Below, in pieces: positions 1 through 9,037 of a stretch of DNA of 64,000 bases. The stretch lies in NCBI RefSeq assembly GCF_020511155.1, contig NZ_CP041216.1, positions 1,922,001-1,986,000 of the forward strand, read 5' to 3'. The DNA is from Shewanella glacialimarina. Lineage in GTDB: Bacteria; Pseudomonadota; Gammaproteobacteria; Enterobacterales; Shewanellaceae. Below the pieces are notes generated by a model, which saw nothing but the letters and a program-made list of their open reading frames with translations, did no database searches and was not told the origin of the DNA. Positions within the stretch are counted from its first letter, which is position 1. Every line of letters begins with the position of its first letter. The position numbers were made by a program, and so were the translations under genes.

Positions 1-635
1 GACATTTTACGATTTTCATCGATTTGATAACCCAAATAGATGAAGTGTTTACCTAGGGATTTTGCCAGCTGGCACTGGATTAAAATCATCAAAGAACCTA
101 ATGAATTTTTTTCATAGTCTGGATCAAAATAACTGTAAATTGCCGATAAGCTGTGGGCAAGATTATCTGTGACAGCAACGCCAATCAATTTATCTTGATC
201 GTAGAGTTCTATAAAGGTTGATGGTAGCCAATCACACAATAAAAAATCATCAAATTGAGCCTGTGAAGGTGGGTACATCGGCCCGTCGTGATGACGTGCA
301 CTTATGTAGCGGTCATACAATGCATAATGAGCAGGAGTGCTGCTTTCAACCACTTTCCAATGCAGGTGTTGATTTGTTTTCAAGGTGCGTTTTTGACGTT
401 TTGACAACATAAATGTTTGCACGGGTACACGGATAGACTGACATGCCTGGCAGGCAGGACAACGCGGTTTATAAATCGCATTCCCATTACGTCTAAAGCC
501 CATTGCGAGTAATTGTTCAAACAATTGCCCATCAAGATGAGACTCTTGAATAACCAGTAGTTGCTCTTGATTACCAACGATATAGCTGCAATCAAAAGGT
601 TTACTAATTCCTACTGTGACAGATTTAGAATTCAA
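1..635 (-). CDS. bpt: Aspartate/glutamate leucyltransferase, C-terminus beyond window
   Basis: Transfers leucine from Leu-tRNA to proteins with N-terminal Asp or Glu, marking them for ClpS/ClpAP degradation (N-degron pathway, cytosol). Reading the minus strand from a TTG at 633-635 gives one open frame to the window edge with the family's N-terminal cysteine pattern CPACQAC near residue 64 and the conserved stretch [11 protein letters not shown], followed by [12 protein letters not shown] and [12 protein letters not shown]. The TTG start is chosen because AGAGGT lies a few bases upstream and the reading then opens with [14 protein letters not shown], as in relatives; no in-frame ATG is nearby. 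It overlaps the aat stop by 11 bases, so the two are translationally linked. The C-terminal end lies outside the window. Confidence 0.9.
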   Translation of the reverse strand, partial: MNSKSVTVGISKPFDCSYIVGNQEQLLVIQESHLDGQLFEQLLAMGFRRNGNAIYKPRCPACQACQSIRVPVQTFMLSKRQKRTLKTNQHLHWKVVESSTPAHYALYDRYISARHHDGPMYPPSQAQFDDFLLCDWLPSTFIELYDQDKLIGVAVTDNLAHSLSAIYSYFDPDYEKNSLGSLMILIQCQLAKSLGKHFIYLGYQIDENRKM

Positions 636-1332
636 ATTTTACCTCTTGCTTGAGCCATATGTTAGGTGAAACATCTTGTTCTCTATTTTGTCTTAAAGTC
701 GTCAAAAATGACGTTCTATTAACTGCCTCTGCGCCTAAATTAATCAAGTGTGGGTTAACTAATTGAGCGTCAATAAGCGCAAAATCATGCTTTGCCAAAT
801 GTTGATTTAACATGGTAAATGCTGCTTTTGATGCATTGGTTTGCCGATGAAACATCGATTCACCGCAAAACACCTTACCTATTGGGATACCATATAGGCC
901 ACCAATTAGCCGATCTTCCTCCCATACTTCAAACGAATGGGCGAACCCTTGCAAGTGTAACTCGTAATAAGCCATTTGGATTTCTGGGGTGATCCAGGTG
1001 CCATTTTGATCGGCTCGAGGCTGCGCGCATCCAGCCATCACATCCAAAAAAGCATGATTGATGGTGTATCGCCAAGGTACTTTTTTAAGATATTTTTTTA
1101 AACTTTTACTGCCAAAATTCATTTTAGGAGTAAATACTGCTCTTGGATTAGGTGACCACCATAATATTGGATCATTTACGTTAAACCAGGGGAAAATACC
1201 ATGATAATACGCCTCCAATAATCTTGCTGGAGATAAATCACCCCCTACAGCTAATAAGCCGTTAGGTTCAGCTAAGGCCTGTTCTGGAGGGGGAAAATTA
1301 ATTAACTCATTTAAATAAGACAGTGATTTCAC
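625..1332 (-). CDS. aat: Leucyl/phenylalanyl-tRNA--protein transferase
   Basis: Adds Leu or Phe from aminoacyl-tRNA to proteins with N-terminal Arg or Lys, the other branch of the bacterial N-degron pathway. The 235-residue product has the family hallmarks [21 protein letters not shown] at the N-terminus (residues about 13-33), YYHGIFPWF, the catalytic-core stretch [18 protein letters not shown] (about 143-160) and [17 protein letters not shown] near the C-terminus. Length is normal. It precedes bpt in a tight aat-bpt operon, the usual order in Shewanella and relatives. Confidence 0.96.
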   Translation of the reverse strand: MKSLSYLNELINFPPPEQALAEPNGLLAVGGDLSPARLLEAYYHGIFPWFNVNDPILWWSPNPRAVFTPKMNFGSKSLKKYLKKVPWRYTINHAFLDVMAGCAQPRADQNGTWITPEIQMAYYELHLQGFAHSFEVWEEDRLIGGLYGIPIGKVFCGESMFHRQTNASKAAFTMLNQHLAKHDFALIDAQLVNPHLINLGAEAVNRTSFLTTLRQNREQDVSPNIWLKQEVKFEF

Positions 1333-1386
1333 AATTGATTATAGTTAGCATATAGACCTTACTTATTAAGTTAACGGAAAAAGCGT

Positions 1387-1875
1387 ATGTTGAACATCTC
1401 AGCGAGTAAATTATCTAGTTTTTTACTGTTAATATTTCTGTTCGGCAGCGTAAATTCGCCAGTATTGGCAGCTTACGACAGAAACCAAGCTGTACCCGTA
1501 GAAAAAGTACTCTATGGTTATATCGAATCGGTTAAAAATATTACCGAGAAACAACTGGTCGCCGATAAAAACCAAGGGTGGCGAACTTTTGGTGGTGCGC
1601 TTATTGGCGGGGTTATTGGTCATCAATTTGGTGGTGGATCCGGACAAGATGTTGCCACAGTACTTGGGGCACTATTAGGTGGTGGAATTGCGAACCAATA
1701 TGGTAGTCAAGAATATTATCTTGAGTACAAGTTAGTTGAAATGATGATTAAACAAGAAGACGGTACTCAAGTGATGATCATTCAAGACTTAGATCCTGGA
1801 ATGGTGTTTAAAGCCGGAGATGAAGTCAGAGTGGTTTACTTACAGGGTTATGTTCGAGTTGATGTGGCGATGTAA
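1387..1875 (+). CDS. Glycine-zipper 2TM envelope protein (SlyB-like)
   Basis: Predicted exported protein of 162 residues. A hydrophobic signal peptide occupies about residues 8-28, ending in SPVLAA. There is no lipobox cysteine, so it is probably soluble or inserted rather than a lipoprotein. Residues about 68-105 form a glycine zipper (GGALIGGVIGHQFGGGSG then LGALLGGGIANQYG), the Rick_17kDa/SlyB type that packs as a membrane hairpin, followed by a beta-rich C-terminal part. It is transcribed divergently from aat and followed by a strong hairpin terminator. The family is linked to outer-membrane integrity; the exact role here is unknown. Confidence 0.8.
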   Translation: MLNISASKLSSFLLLIFLFGSVNSPVLAAYDRNQAVPVEKVLYGYIESVKNITEKQLVADKNQGWRTFGGALIGGVIGHQFGGGSGQDVATVLGALLGGGIANQYGSQEYYLEYKLVEMMIKQEDGTQVMIIQDLDPGMVFKAGDEVRVVYLQGYVRVDVAM

Positions 1876-1920
1876 CTTTAGCAATGTAATCTATTTAAAC
1901 ATATCACGTTTAGAAATAAC

Positions 1921-1945
1921 AAAGGCGCATAAAGCGCCTTTATTG
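1921..1945. terminator. Bidirectional hairpin terminator
   Basis: Perfect 8-bp stem AAAGGCGC / GCGCCTTT with a 5-base ATAAA loop, A-rich on one side and TTTATTGTT on the other. It lies between the convergent glycine-zipper gene (+) and the Lys/Ala-rich gene (-) and could serve both. Confidence 0.75.
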
Positions 1946-1962
1946 TTGGAATTTAAATCAAT

Positions 1963-2340
1963 TTAAAAACCACGCGGTAAGGTATTTTTACCTTTGGCAT
2001 TTTCAAGTTTTGCACGCCATAGCTCTTTTGGGCTTAAGCCTGAACCTTCACTCGCTTGGGCTGATTTAACTGTCGTAGAAGAGGTTTTTTTAGCGGCAGC
2101 TGGTTTTGCTTTTGTCACGGTGGCTTTTTTAGCTGCGGATTTTGTTGCCGCCTTCGTGACGATTTGTGAACCACTATCCATTGCTGTTAGCATTGATTCT
2201 AGCTCACTAAAACGAACTGATTTTCCGCCATCAATTTTATACCAACTTCCAGATTGTTCGATGTTAACTGCAGTACCTGACTGTTTTTCTAATGCAGCCT
2301 GCAATGAACTAATAACGTCTTCCTTTGATAATGTTGTCAT
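1963..2340 (-). CDS. Conserved hypothetical protein with Lys/Ala-rich linker
   Basis: A 125-residue protein I cannot assign to a characterised family. Residues 1-55 look like a small folded domain (MTTLSKEDVISSLQAALEK, then a beta-like stretch SWYKIDGGKSVRFSELESML). Residues about 60-95 are a low-complexity basic linker of Ala, Lys and Thr (KSAAKKATVTKAK). The tail (about 100-125) is GLSPKELWRAKLENAKGKN. The basic linker resembles histone-H1-like or nucleic-acid-binding tails, but that is inference from composition. The antisense ORF over the same DNA is a compositional shadow. Confidence 0.75.
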   Translation of the reverse strand: MTTLSKEDVISSLQAALEKQSGTAVNIEQSGSWYKIDGGKSVRFSELESMLTAMDSGSQIVTKAATKSAAKKATVTKAKPAAAKKTSSTTVKSAQASEGSGLSPKELWRAKLENAKGKNTLPRGF

Positions 2341-2461
2341 AATTTAACCTATTTTTAGCTAACTTACTTTTTTGGTTTCAGCTAATTTTATAGGTTAAAT
2401 GACACAAAAGTCCAATTTAGGGTATTTTTTATGTTAAACAGTATTTGTTATTGTTGGTACT

Positions 2462-2644
2462 TTAGGTGTTGTTTTGTCTGTTTGAACCACGACTTTTAAC
2501 AATGATAAGTCCCCAAAATAACACCTCGAATAATATTCCTAAACCTATAAAAGCGGCAATGCCAGATGAAAATCCCATTACATAACAGGCTAACGTAGCC
2601 AAAATGCAGAGCATTAATATCCAAAATCGTGATAAATGTTTCAT
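2462..2644 (-). CDS. Small inner-membrane protein, two TM segments
   Basis: A 60-residue hydrophobic protein with two predicted membrane spans (about residues 8-25, ILMLCILATLACYVMGFS, and about 30-50, AFIGLGILFEVLFWGLIIV), joined by a short turn and ending in a basic tail KSRGSNRQ, so both ends are probably cytoplasmic. No recognised family. It stands alone between two spacers, so reality rests on its clean hydrophobic pattern and start. Confidence 0.6.
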   Translation of the reverse strand: MKHLSRFWILMLCILATLACYVMGFSSGIAAFIGLGILFEVLFWGLIIVKSRGSNRQNNT

Positions 2645-2743
2645 ATACCGTCCCTGACACCATTGAAAAATATTAATTCATCTTAGTCTTAAGCATTAAG
2701 GTACTCAAATGAATCATTTTTCATGCTTTTTACAGGGTGTCAC

Positions 2744-2771
2744 TTGATTAGCAGATACTGTAAAATAATAT
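2744..2771 (+). promoter_or_regulatory. Possible sigma70 promoter for the Nif3-like gene
   Basis: TTGATT (2744-2749) and TAATAT (2766-2771) separated by 16 bases, about 33 bases before the ATG at 2804. Fits the -35/-10 consensus at 4/6 and 5/6; predicted by eye only. Confidence 0.35.
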
Positions 2772-2803
2772 GATTAACCCAGCATCAATAATGGATTACT
2801 ACC

Positions 2804-3571
2804 ATGAGTCATAACGAAATAGATCGTCATTCTTTGTCAACTTACTTAAATGAGTTTTTGAATGTCGCAAAATTTAAAGATTATGCGCCAAACGGATTAC
2901 AAGTACAGGGCAAAAATGCTATTCGCACAATTGTGACTGGGGTGACAGCCTGCCAACCGTTAATAGAACAAGCCATTGCTTTGAACGCCGATGCTATTTT
3001 GGTTCACCATGGCTTTTTTTGGAAAAATGAGCCTGAAGTATTAACTGGAATGAAATACAAACGCATTAAAGCACTCATGGATAATAACATTAACTTATTT
3101 GGCTATCATCTTCCGCTAGATGCTCATCATGGTGTCGGTAATAATGTGCAACTTGCACAGCAACTAGGTATTTTAAATCCAACTGTTTATGAAGATGTTC
3201 CGCAAGATTTATTATGGCATGGTCATTTAATGCAAACCATGAGTGCCAGCGAGTTCAATGCTCACATAAGTCAGGTGTTGAAAAGACCAGCGCTACATAT
3301 TGGCGATAGCAGTAAACCTATTAATACCCTTGCCTGGTGTACTGGTGGGGCGCAAGACTATATTGATTATGCCGTTAAGATGGGTGTAGATGCATTTATC
3401 AGTGGTGAGGTGTCAGAGCGAACTTACCACAGTGCAATGGAGCAAAATATTCATTATTTTGCAGCAGGCCACCACGCAACTGAGCGTTATGGTATTCAGG
3501 CTTTAGGTCAGCATTTAGCGGATAAGTTTGGCTTAACTCATCATTTTGTCGATGTGGTTAATCCGGTTTGA
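2804..3571 (+). CDS. Nif3-like dinuclear metal centre protein (YbgI)
   Basis: Cytosolic 255-residue protein of the NIF3/YbgI family, toroidal hexamers with a two-metal site, often labelled GTP cyclohydrolase 1 type 2 homologue; in E. coli linked to resistance to some DNA-damaging agents, but the substrate is uncertain. Visible metal-ligand motifs: VHHGFFWK (about 67-74), GYHLPLDAHH (about 100-109) and, near the C-terminus, HYFAAGHHATERYG. NGLQVQG near residue 30 is also typical. Monocistronic, with a terminator directly after it. Confidence 0.92.
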   Translation: MSHNEIDRHSLSTYLNEFLNVAKFKDYAPNGLQVQGKNAIRTIVTGVTACQPLIEQAIALNADAILVHHGFFWKNEPEVLTGMKYKRIKALMDNNINLFGYHLPLDAHHGVGNNVQLAQQLGILNPTVYEDVPQDLLWHGHLMQTMSASEFNAHISQVLKRPALHIGDSSKPINTLAWCTGGAQDYIDYAVKMGVDAFISGEVSERTYHSAMEQNIHYFAAGHHATERYGIQALGQHLADKFGLTHHFVDVVNPV

Positions 3572-3589
3572 TTGAGGATGTTTCAAGCA

Positions 3590-3616
3590 AAAGCCCAGAA
3601 GTTTCTGGGCTTTTTT
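3590..3616 (+). terminator. Rho-independent terminator after the Nif3-like gene
   Basis: Eleven-base perfect stem AAAGCCCAGAA / TTCTGGGCTTT with a 2-base spacer, followed by a T-run. The A-run on the other side lets it also serve ydbL on the minus strand. Confidence 0.85.
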
Positions 3617-3697
3617 ATTGAAAAATTTGATCCGTTAATTTGATTCGGTAGTTAAATTAAAAATTATCTCAGTGGTTATGGCAAAGTATTTGTGTCT

Positions 3698-4018
3698 TTA
3701 CTTGGTTTGCCACATGCCTTTTTTATCCTGATAGATATGGCCTGTATTAGCCGCTTCAATGGCTTTTTCTGCGGCGAGTTTGGCTACGCTGGCAGTACTG
3801 AGACCATTCTTTTGAGCTATACGTTGATAATGTTGTAAACGCTTAGCATTAATATCAGTGACTAATGCCTCAACCTCGGCAGAGCTTGTTATTACCGCCA
3901 GGTAACCGTTAATTTGTTCACCCACAAGTGCATTATTTTTAGCATCCTGTAACGTCATCGCCGATGCATTGAAACTGAGCAGTAAGCTAACTAATAGGGC
4001 GGGTAAGGTATATTTCAT
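3698..4018 (-). CDS. ydbL: YdbL family DUF1318 periplasmic protein
   Basis: A 106-residue exported protein. The signal peptide covers about residues 1-20 and is cleaved after SASA/NASA. The mature part carries the DUF1318 pattern LQDAKNNALVGEQINGYLAVI (about 23-43), an α-helical region and a C-terminal GHIYQDKKGMWQ. Third gene of ydbH-ynbE-ydbL, 12 bases after ynbE. In E. coli the three proteins act together: YdbH spans the periplasm, YnbE is its outer-membrane lipoprotein partner and YdbL modulates their assembly. Confidence 0.9.
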   Translation of the reverse strand: MKYTLPALLVSLLLSFNASAMTLQDAKNNALVGEQINGYLAVITSSAEVEALVTDINAKRLQHYQRIAQKNGLSTASVAKLAAEKAIEAANTGHIYQDKKGMWQTK

Positions 4019-4030
4019 ATTAAATTCCTA

Positions 4031-4222
4031 TTAAAATAGCTGCTCGTTTTCTAATAAATTATCGAGTTCTTTATCCACTTTTATTCTAATATCATGCTCA
4101 ATTTTAACGTTTAAATTGATCACAATAGGCTTATCTGATGGCTCAATTCTAACCGTGGGCGTACAGGCTGAAACTAAGCTGATTAACATCAAAGTTGAAG
4201 CAAACAGGGCGGCAAGTTTCAC
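4031..4222 (-). CDS. ynbE: YnbE family outer-membrane lipoprotein
   Basis: A 63-residue lipoprotein with a signal peptide ending in the lipobox LVSAC at residues about 16-20, followed by TPTVRIEPSDKPIVINLNVKIEHDIRIKVD, the conserved YnbE core that is thought to oligomerise as a beta strand extending the YdbH groove at the outer membrane. It sits 10 bases after ydbH and 12 before ydbL, so the three are surely one transcript. Length matches the family. Confidence 0.93.
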   Translation of the reverse strand: MKLAALFASTLMLISLVSACTPTVRIEPSDKPIVINLNVKIEHDIRIKVDKELDNLLENEQLF

Positions 4223-4232
4223 AGTGTCTTCC

Positions 4233-7200
4233 TTATTTAACGGACTTCTCTATATTCGATTGTAGCTGATTACCAATTTGGGTGCTGCGGTACAATTGAA
4301 TCAAATTTTCTTCATGGGTGTAGTTAAGATGAATTGGCCGAGCAATATCCAGGCTTTTACCTTTAATGGCAACATTAATTTGTGCATCGCCATTAGAGCG
4401 CATTGCAAATTTACCCGATAACTGACGATAGTTTAAATGTTCTAAAGCACCGAAGACTAAGTTCAGATAAGGCTGCGATTGTTTTAATTGTTCAATGGCT
4501 TCATTATTATCCACTTTAATTAGGCCACCAGGTTGTCGTGCGGCTATATGTCCATCTGAGATAGTCAGTTCACCGTTGATAAATTCGGCGGGTAAAACGC
4601 CATCAAACAAGCCATCAGCATACACACCCACTTGCGGTTGCTGCTCAAGCAATTGTTCAAGGCTTAAGCCTTGTAACAGTAAATAGCCATGGGATTTATC
4701 ATGCAGTTTGAATACAAACTCTGGCACAAGAAATTGGCCCCCCAAAGCATCACCTCTAAGGGTCATTTTGATATCTGTTTCACTCAGTCCTGTTAGCTTT
4801 TGTAACCAATTATTCAGTGGCTTAGTAGGATCCATGTTGAGTTCAATATTAGCTTGTAAATTCAAATTGCTAAACAGTAATCCTGCACGGCCTTTTGCGA
4901 TATTAATGTTGGTTTCAGGGCATGTTAGCTGACTTGTTGATATTGAATCTTCAATGTGTTGTTGCCAATTAAATTGGCATTGAGTATTGATCCAAGAGTC
5001 TGAAATATAATAGTCGATATAATCAAGGTTTAAATCGGTCAGCTGAGGTTGAATTAACATTTCAAAATATTGGATTCCATCCTGCTCTCTCATTGAATAG
5101 CTGCTCGCTACCTTAACCCGACCTGCGATGTTTAAACCTGGTGCAATAGGCTGATTTTTACCTATGGTAGGTAATGCTTGGCTAATATCGGTTTCTAGCA
5201 GCCATTGTCCTGCTAGCGATTGAGATTTAGGCTGAAAGAAGTGTTGGCTGGTGGCATTGATATTATCAAATTGCCATTGTTCTTGGCTTTGAATTAAGCC
5301 TTTATCTACAGATGTTTGCTGTTTTAAACTGACATTATCTAAATTAAGTAACGTCTGTTTTCGCTGTTTTGGGAGTGTCTGGCTGAGTTTGATATGATCT
5401 AATTGACTACTAATTTGATATTGACTGCTTTGCGCAAGGAATTGATCAATAAGGCTGTTTGTTGTGTTTACTTGCCATGTAAAATGAGTTGATGGCAGCC
5501 AATCAAATTGAGCACTCTTAGCAGAAAATGATTGCCTTTTACCCATGGAATCGACTGCTACAGCGTTAACTTTTTGCAGTTCAAGCTGCAATGGGGCTAA
5601 CGTTAGCTGAGTATAACCTGCTGTCCATTCAAGCGTACTTTGTTGTTGAAATTGAATACTCATTTCTGTGCTAGTTAAGCTTTTTGAGCTCGTTTGGGCG
5701 ATGGTCGATTCTAATGCTGAGTTATTTTTATTCACATATAACTGAGACATTAAAATTTGGCTTGAAGGCATAATAATGAGCTTATCAGTAAAGTCTTTAT
5801 TTAGCGTATGTTGTTCACTGTTATTATGCCTATTTAATAAACGTTCAAATTCTGCTTCTAAGGTTACGCGTGCTTTTGATAAGGCGAATTCATTAAAGGG
5901 TAATGTTAGCGCTAAGGGTGACTCGGTTAATGGCGTAAATAGCTTTACCATATCAACTGCTTGAGTGATGTCTAATTCAACAGAAGGGGTGATATGGATT
6001 TCGCCTAAATCATTGACCAGAACATCAGTTAGGCGAAAGGTGTTGTCGATAATACCGCCTGAGACACTGGCAATAATTTCAGGTGTGAAAAAACTGACTG
6101 GCACTACAGTGCTAGTATTATCATTTGAATCTTCATTTGAATCTTCATTTGTTTCTAATGCCGCTAAAGGTAACCACAATAAACTTGGTTTGGGCACTGA
6201 TACCAATAAACCAATCTGGCTAGTGGCGTCGTGCGAGTCAACTTTTAGACCTTCAATAAACACATTAAGTTGAGACGCGATATCAAGGGGAAATAATTTA
6301 CTCAGAAGTTGATTCAGTTGGGGCTTATTAAGACTGAACTGTTGTTCAAATGGTGCTATATCGATTTTGGCTGCAAAAATATTTTGCACACTTTGGTTTA
6401 TACCAGCAGGAACAGGTTGTTGTTTAACATCCACTTCTATTTTAAAGTCATCAGGTACATTAAATGCTAAGTGTTCAAATTTTTGTGACTCAACTTTGAG
6501 TGCGCTGAAATGATTAACCGAATAAATTTCATTATTGGTTAAGTTAATTTGGGTATCGGCATGCCAATTACCATCAATATCAATTTGATATTGATTAAGA
6601 GGAGCTAAAATAGTGGCTAATTGTTGTTGGGTTTCAACAATCATACTGTATTTTTCCTGCTCACTTCTCTTAGCTTTAAGCGTGGTAATAGCGGCCGTTA
6701 GATAGTCTGATAATGCATTTAATCCCAGCTGACTTTGTTTGAGATTCAATTTGGTGGATAACTGTAATTGTGTGGGCATTATTTGCGCATTAACGTTAAA
6801 TAATTCATTGTCATCGAATCGCCACAGGGTAGATAAAGCGCCTTGTGGGTTAAGAGTAAATGTATCCATTTTTAAACTGTGGCGAAAATGAGTCACAACA
6901 CCATTAGCCATGGTTAATTCAGGTCCGGCAGCGGGCAAAGCGGGTAAGCGAATTATCGTTTCACCTAAATCAATGTCGGGGATGTGGTTAAATACTAATT
7001 GCCATGCTGCACTGGACTCGGTTTGTTGCTGAGTTTGACGGTTAAAAAAGCTAGCGCCTAAATCAACATAAACGCTTTTACTACTCAACTTAACAATGTC
7101 ACTGGGATCGAGTTGTTGTTTTTTTGCTATGGCAAGGGTATCTGTTAGGGTGAGTTCAAAACCTTGTATGGAAATGTAACTGTCTTCTATTTGTAAGATA

Positions 7201-7400
7201 AGCCGAGGAATGCGCAGTTGGTTTATCGATACTAACTGTGTGTCTAAGTTCAGTACTTGAATATCATAGGGTGATAACAGTTTGTTGAGCACCTTGACAC
7301 TGATAGGGTGAATATTTTGGCTGACATACCAAGTTGCACCGATAATCATCAGCAGTAAAAGTAGTAATATTCGCTTAACGGTGAATATGCCTTTAATCAT
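4233..7400 (-). CDS. ydbH: YdbH family AsmA-like intermembrane phospholipid transport protein
   Basis: Large AsmA-like bridge protein (about 1055 residues). A single N-terminal inner-membrane anchor (about residues 9-27, LLLLLLMIIGATWYVS) is followed by a very long beta-rich periplasmic region with no enzymatic motif, as expected for a hydrophobic groove carrying phospholipids between inner and outer membranes. The C-terminal part (about residues 940-1010) contains the most conserved stretch, LPAEFINGELTISDGHIAAR and GALEHLNYRQLSGKF. Start placed at the ATG 7398-7400, preceded by GAAG; a GTG two codons earlier is the alternative. Works with YnbE and YdbL, encoded just downstream; redundant in E. 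coli with TamB and YhdP. Confidence 0.92.
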   Translation of the reverse strand: MIKGIFTVKRILLLLLLMIIGATWYVSQNIHPISVKVLNKLLSPYDIQVLNLDTQLVSINQLRIPRLILQIEDSYISIQGFELTLTDTLAIAKKQQLDPSDIVKLSSKSVYVDLGASFFNRQTQQQTESSAAWQLVFNHIPDIDLGETIIRLPALPAAGPELTMANGVVTHFRHSLKMDTFTLNPQGALSTLWRFDDNELFNVNAQIMPTQLQLSTKLNLKQSQLGLNALSDYLTAAITTLKAKRSEQEKYSMIVETQQQLATILAPLNQYQIDIDGNWHADTQINLTNNEIYSVNHFSALKVESQKFEHLAFNVPDDFKIEVDVKQQPVPAGINQSVQNIFAAKIDIAPFEQQFSLNKPQLNQLLSKLFPLDIASQLNVFIEGLKVDSHDATSQIGLLVSVPKPSLLWLPLAALETNEDSNEDSNDNTSTVVPVSFFTPEIIASVSGGIIDNTFRLTDVLVNDLGEIHITPSVELDITQAVDMVKLFTPLTESPLALTLPFNEFALSKARVTLEAEFERLLNRHNNSEQHTLNKDFTDKLIIMPSSQILMSQLYVNKNNSALESTIAQTSSKSLTSTEMSIQFQQQSTLEWTAGYTQLTLAPLQLELQKVNAVAVDSMGKRQSFSAKSAQFDWLPSTHFTWQVNTTNSLIDQFLAQSSQYQISSQLDHIKLSQTLPKQRKQTLLNLDNVSLKQQTSVDKGLIQSQEQWQFDNINATSQHFFQPKSQSLAGQWLLETDISQALPTIGKNQPIAPGLNIAGRVKVASSYSMREQDGIQYFEMLIQPQLTDLNLDYIDYYISDSWINTQCQFNWQQHIEDSISTSQLTCPETNINIAKGRAGLLFSNLNLQANIELNMDPTKPLNNWLQKLTGLSETDIKMTLRGDALGGQFLVPEFVFKLHDKSHGYLLLQGLSLEQLLEQQPQVGVYADGLFDGVLPAEFINGELTISDGHIAARQPGGLIKVDNNEAIEQLKQSQPYLNLVFGALEHLNYRQLSGKFAMRSNGDAQINVAIKGKSLDIARPIHLNYTHEENLIQLYRSTQIGNQLQSNIEKSVK

Positions 7401-7493
7401 TAACACTTCAAGAAGTTAAATAAAAAGCCAGCGTATCAAACTCTGGCTTAAAAGTAATGTTATCTATTGTTGAATTAATGCAGAATTAACCGT

Positions 7494-8342
7494 TTAAACC
7501 CAGCGAATATGAGTTGTTAGGGTATGGGTTTCGCCGGGAGATAAGGTCACCTTGTCATCTAATACATTGGCGGCTTCTAAACATACCATAGTGAGGTAGT
7601 CATCTGCTTTAAAACGAGAAAGGCGAGTCGACTTTTCTATCCACGGATTCCACAATACTGCCGATTGGCTGTTCTCTCGGCTAACTTCGATAATCCCAGT
7701 TGGCGTGTGTAAGTGCTGAACTGGCGATAAATCCGTGTACACTCGATCTGTTTCTTTATCAAAGTTCACTTTATCATTGGGTTGTTGATAAGGACCTTCA
7801 CCAAATTCAATATACTTGGAACCGTCAAAACCTGTGGCTGACAGTTGATGAATATCATTAATAGGTAAATAGGTATGGAGTGCTTGGGTTAAACTGACAG
7901 GATAGTTAGCATTATTTTTATTAACGATACTGACGGATAAAGTATCACTTAGAGTAAATAGCACTTTAACTTCGGTATCATGTGGCCAATATTGGCGGTC
8001 TTGTTCTGTGAGCTTTAGGCTAAATATCAAATCCACTATTTCATCGTGCATATTGATAGAGTCAAGACTCCAAAGCCGAGTACGGGCAAAACCGTGTTGA
8101 GGAAATCCGCCATTGCCACTCATACCAAACCATGGCCAACAAACGGGTATACCGCCGCGGATCCCATTACCTACTTGATAATCGTCTGCTGCTGATACCC
8201 ATAATAATGGTGCTTTGCCAGTCGGGGTGAACTGGTCAATTTGTGCCCCTTGAAGAAAGATCCGTGCTTGGCATAAATCGGTACTGACCTCGACATAATC
8301 AAGACCATTTTGATGTTTTTTGGTGGTCACTGAACCCATAAT
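7494..8342 (-). CDS. D-hexose-6-phosphate mutarotase (YeaD family)
   Basis: Aldose-1-epimerase-fold enzyme of about 282 residues that interconverts the alpha and beta anomers of hexose 6-phosphates in the cytosol. Visible motifs: GAQIDQFTP and PLLWVS near the N-terminus, GIRGGIPVCWPWFG (phosphate and sugar pocket), FPQHGFART with the catalytic-type His, LTQALHTYLPI with a second His, and VLWNPWIEK near the C-terminus. The ATG at 8340-8342 is preferred over an upstream TTG because AAGGAA lies 7 bases before it. Monocistronic, in the same direction as ydbH. Confidence 0.9.
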   Translation of the reverse strand: MMGSVTTKKHQNGLDYVEVSTDLCQARIFLQGAQIDQFTPTGKAPLLWVSAADDYQVGNGIRGGIPVCWPWFGMSGNGGFPQHGFARTRLWSLDSINMHDEIVDLIFSLKLTEQDRQYWPHDTEVKVLFTLSDTLSVSIVNKNNANYPVSLTQALHTYLPINDIHQLSATGFDGSKYIEFGEGPYQQPNDKVNFDKETDRVYTDLSPVQHLHTPTGIIEVSRENSQSAVLWNPWIEKSTRLSRFKADDYLTMVCLEAANVLDDKVTLSPGETHTLTTHIRWV

Positions 8343-8434
8343 ACATTTCCTTGTGTTCAACTTCGTGGTGTTTTAAGGCTGTGTAGTAAGTTAACGTTTT
8401 TTATTCAAAAAAGTAAGTTATTCAACTGTGGAAA

Positions 8435-9037
8435 TTATCGCTTGATAAAATGCAATAAACGGTTGTTGGCAGGCATACTAAAGTCGTCAATTAAGATTAA
8501 TTGCTGTGCTTTGGCTAATTCGAGTATCCATTCAATATCTCGTATTCCACTTGAGGGATCATTTTGTTTAAGCCACTGTTCAAAATTGGCATTACTGTCG
8601 CTGGTGAAATGGCCGTTATAGTTAAATGGCCCGTATATAAATACTTGGCTATTTACTTTAGTTACTTGTCCGACACCGACAAAAAAAGCTTCAACTAGCT
8701 TGCTACTCATAATGTGCAAGGTATTGGCAGTATAAATAGCATCAAATATTTGCTTAGGCCACTGCTGACTAACATCTAAGGCAATTGCTGCGGGTAAATT
8801 AATGATATTAGCGTGCGCAATACGGGCATTGATATGATTTAAGTTAACGACTTGGTCGCTGGCTTGCCAACAAATATGTGGTAATTGACGGGCAAAAAAT
8901 ACCGCATGTTGACCTGTGCCAGTTCCCACTTCCAATAAATGAAGTGGCTTAATTAACCGTGGCGCAATAATATCTAAAATGGGTTGTTTGTTGTTTTCAC
9001 ACGCTTGAGAAAAGGGTAAAAGCGCTAACTCAATCAA
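8435..9037 (-). CDS. DUF938 class I SAM-dependent methyltransferase
   Basis: A 200-residue DUF938 protein with a Rossmann methyltransferase core: motif I LLEVGTGTGQHAVFFA (about residues 34-49), the acidic ribose-binding position in WQASDQ, and IYTANTLHIMS (about 104-114), diagnostic for DUF938. Substrate unknown. Its ATG overlaps the end of the upstream response-regulator gene by 4 bases, so the two are co-translated, an arrangement that may or may not mean a shared function. Confidence 0.88.
   Translation of the reverse strand: MIELALLPFSQACENNKQPILDIIAPRLIKPLHLLEVGTGTGQHAVFFARQLPHICWQASDQVVNLNHINARIAHANIINLPAAIALDVSQQWPKQIFDAIYTANTLHIMSSKLVEAFFVGVGQVTKVNSQVFIYGPFNYNGHFTSDSNANFEQWLKQNDPSSGIRDIEWILELAKAQQLILIDDFSMPANNRLLHFIKR

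Noticed and set aside
218..412. Small plus-strand ORF over bpt
   Set aside because: Antisense shadow of the clearly conserved bpt reading frame.
380..595. 71-codon minus-strand ORF with Leu/Trp-rich start
   Set aside because: It is bpt read in a wrong frame; the correct frame starts at TTG 635 and continues to the window edge.
1994..2347. 117-codon plus-strand ORF
   Set aside because: Complement of the Lys/Ala-rich gene; its Ala/Val/Phe composition is what reversed Lys/Ala codons produce.
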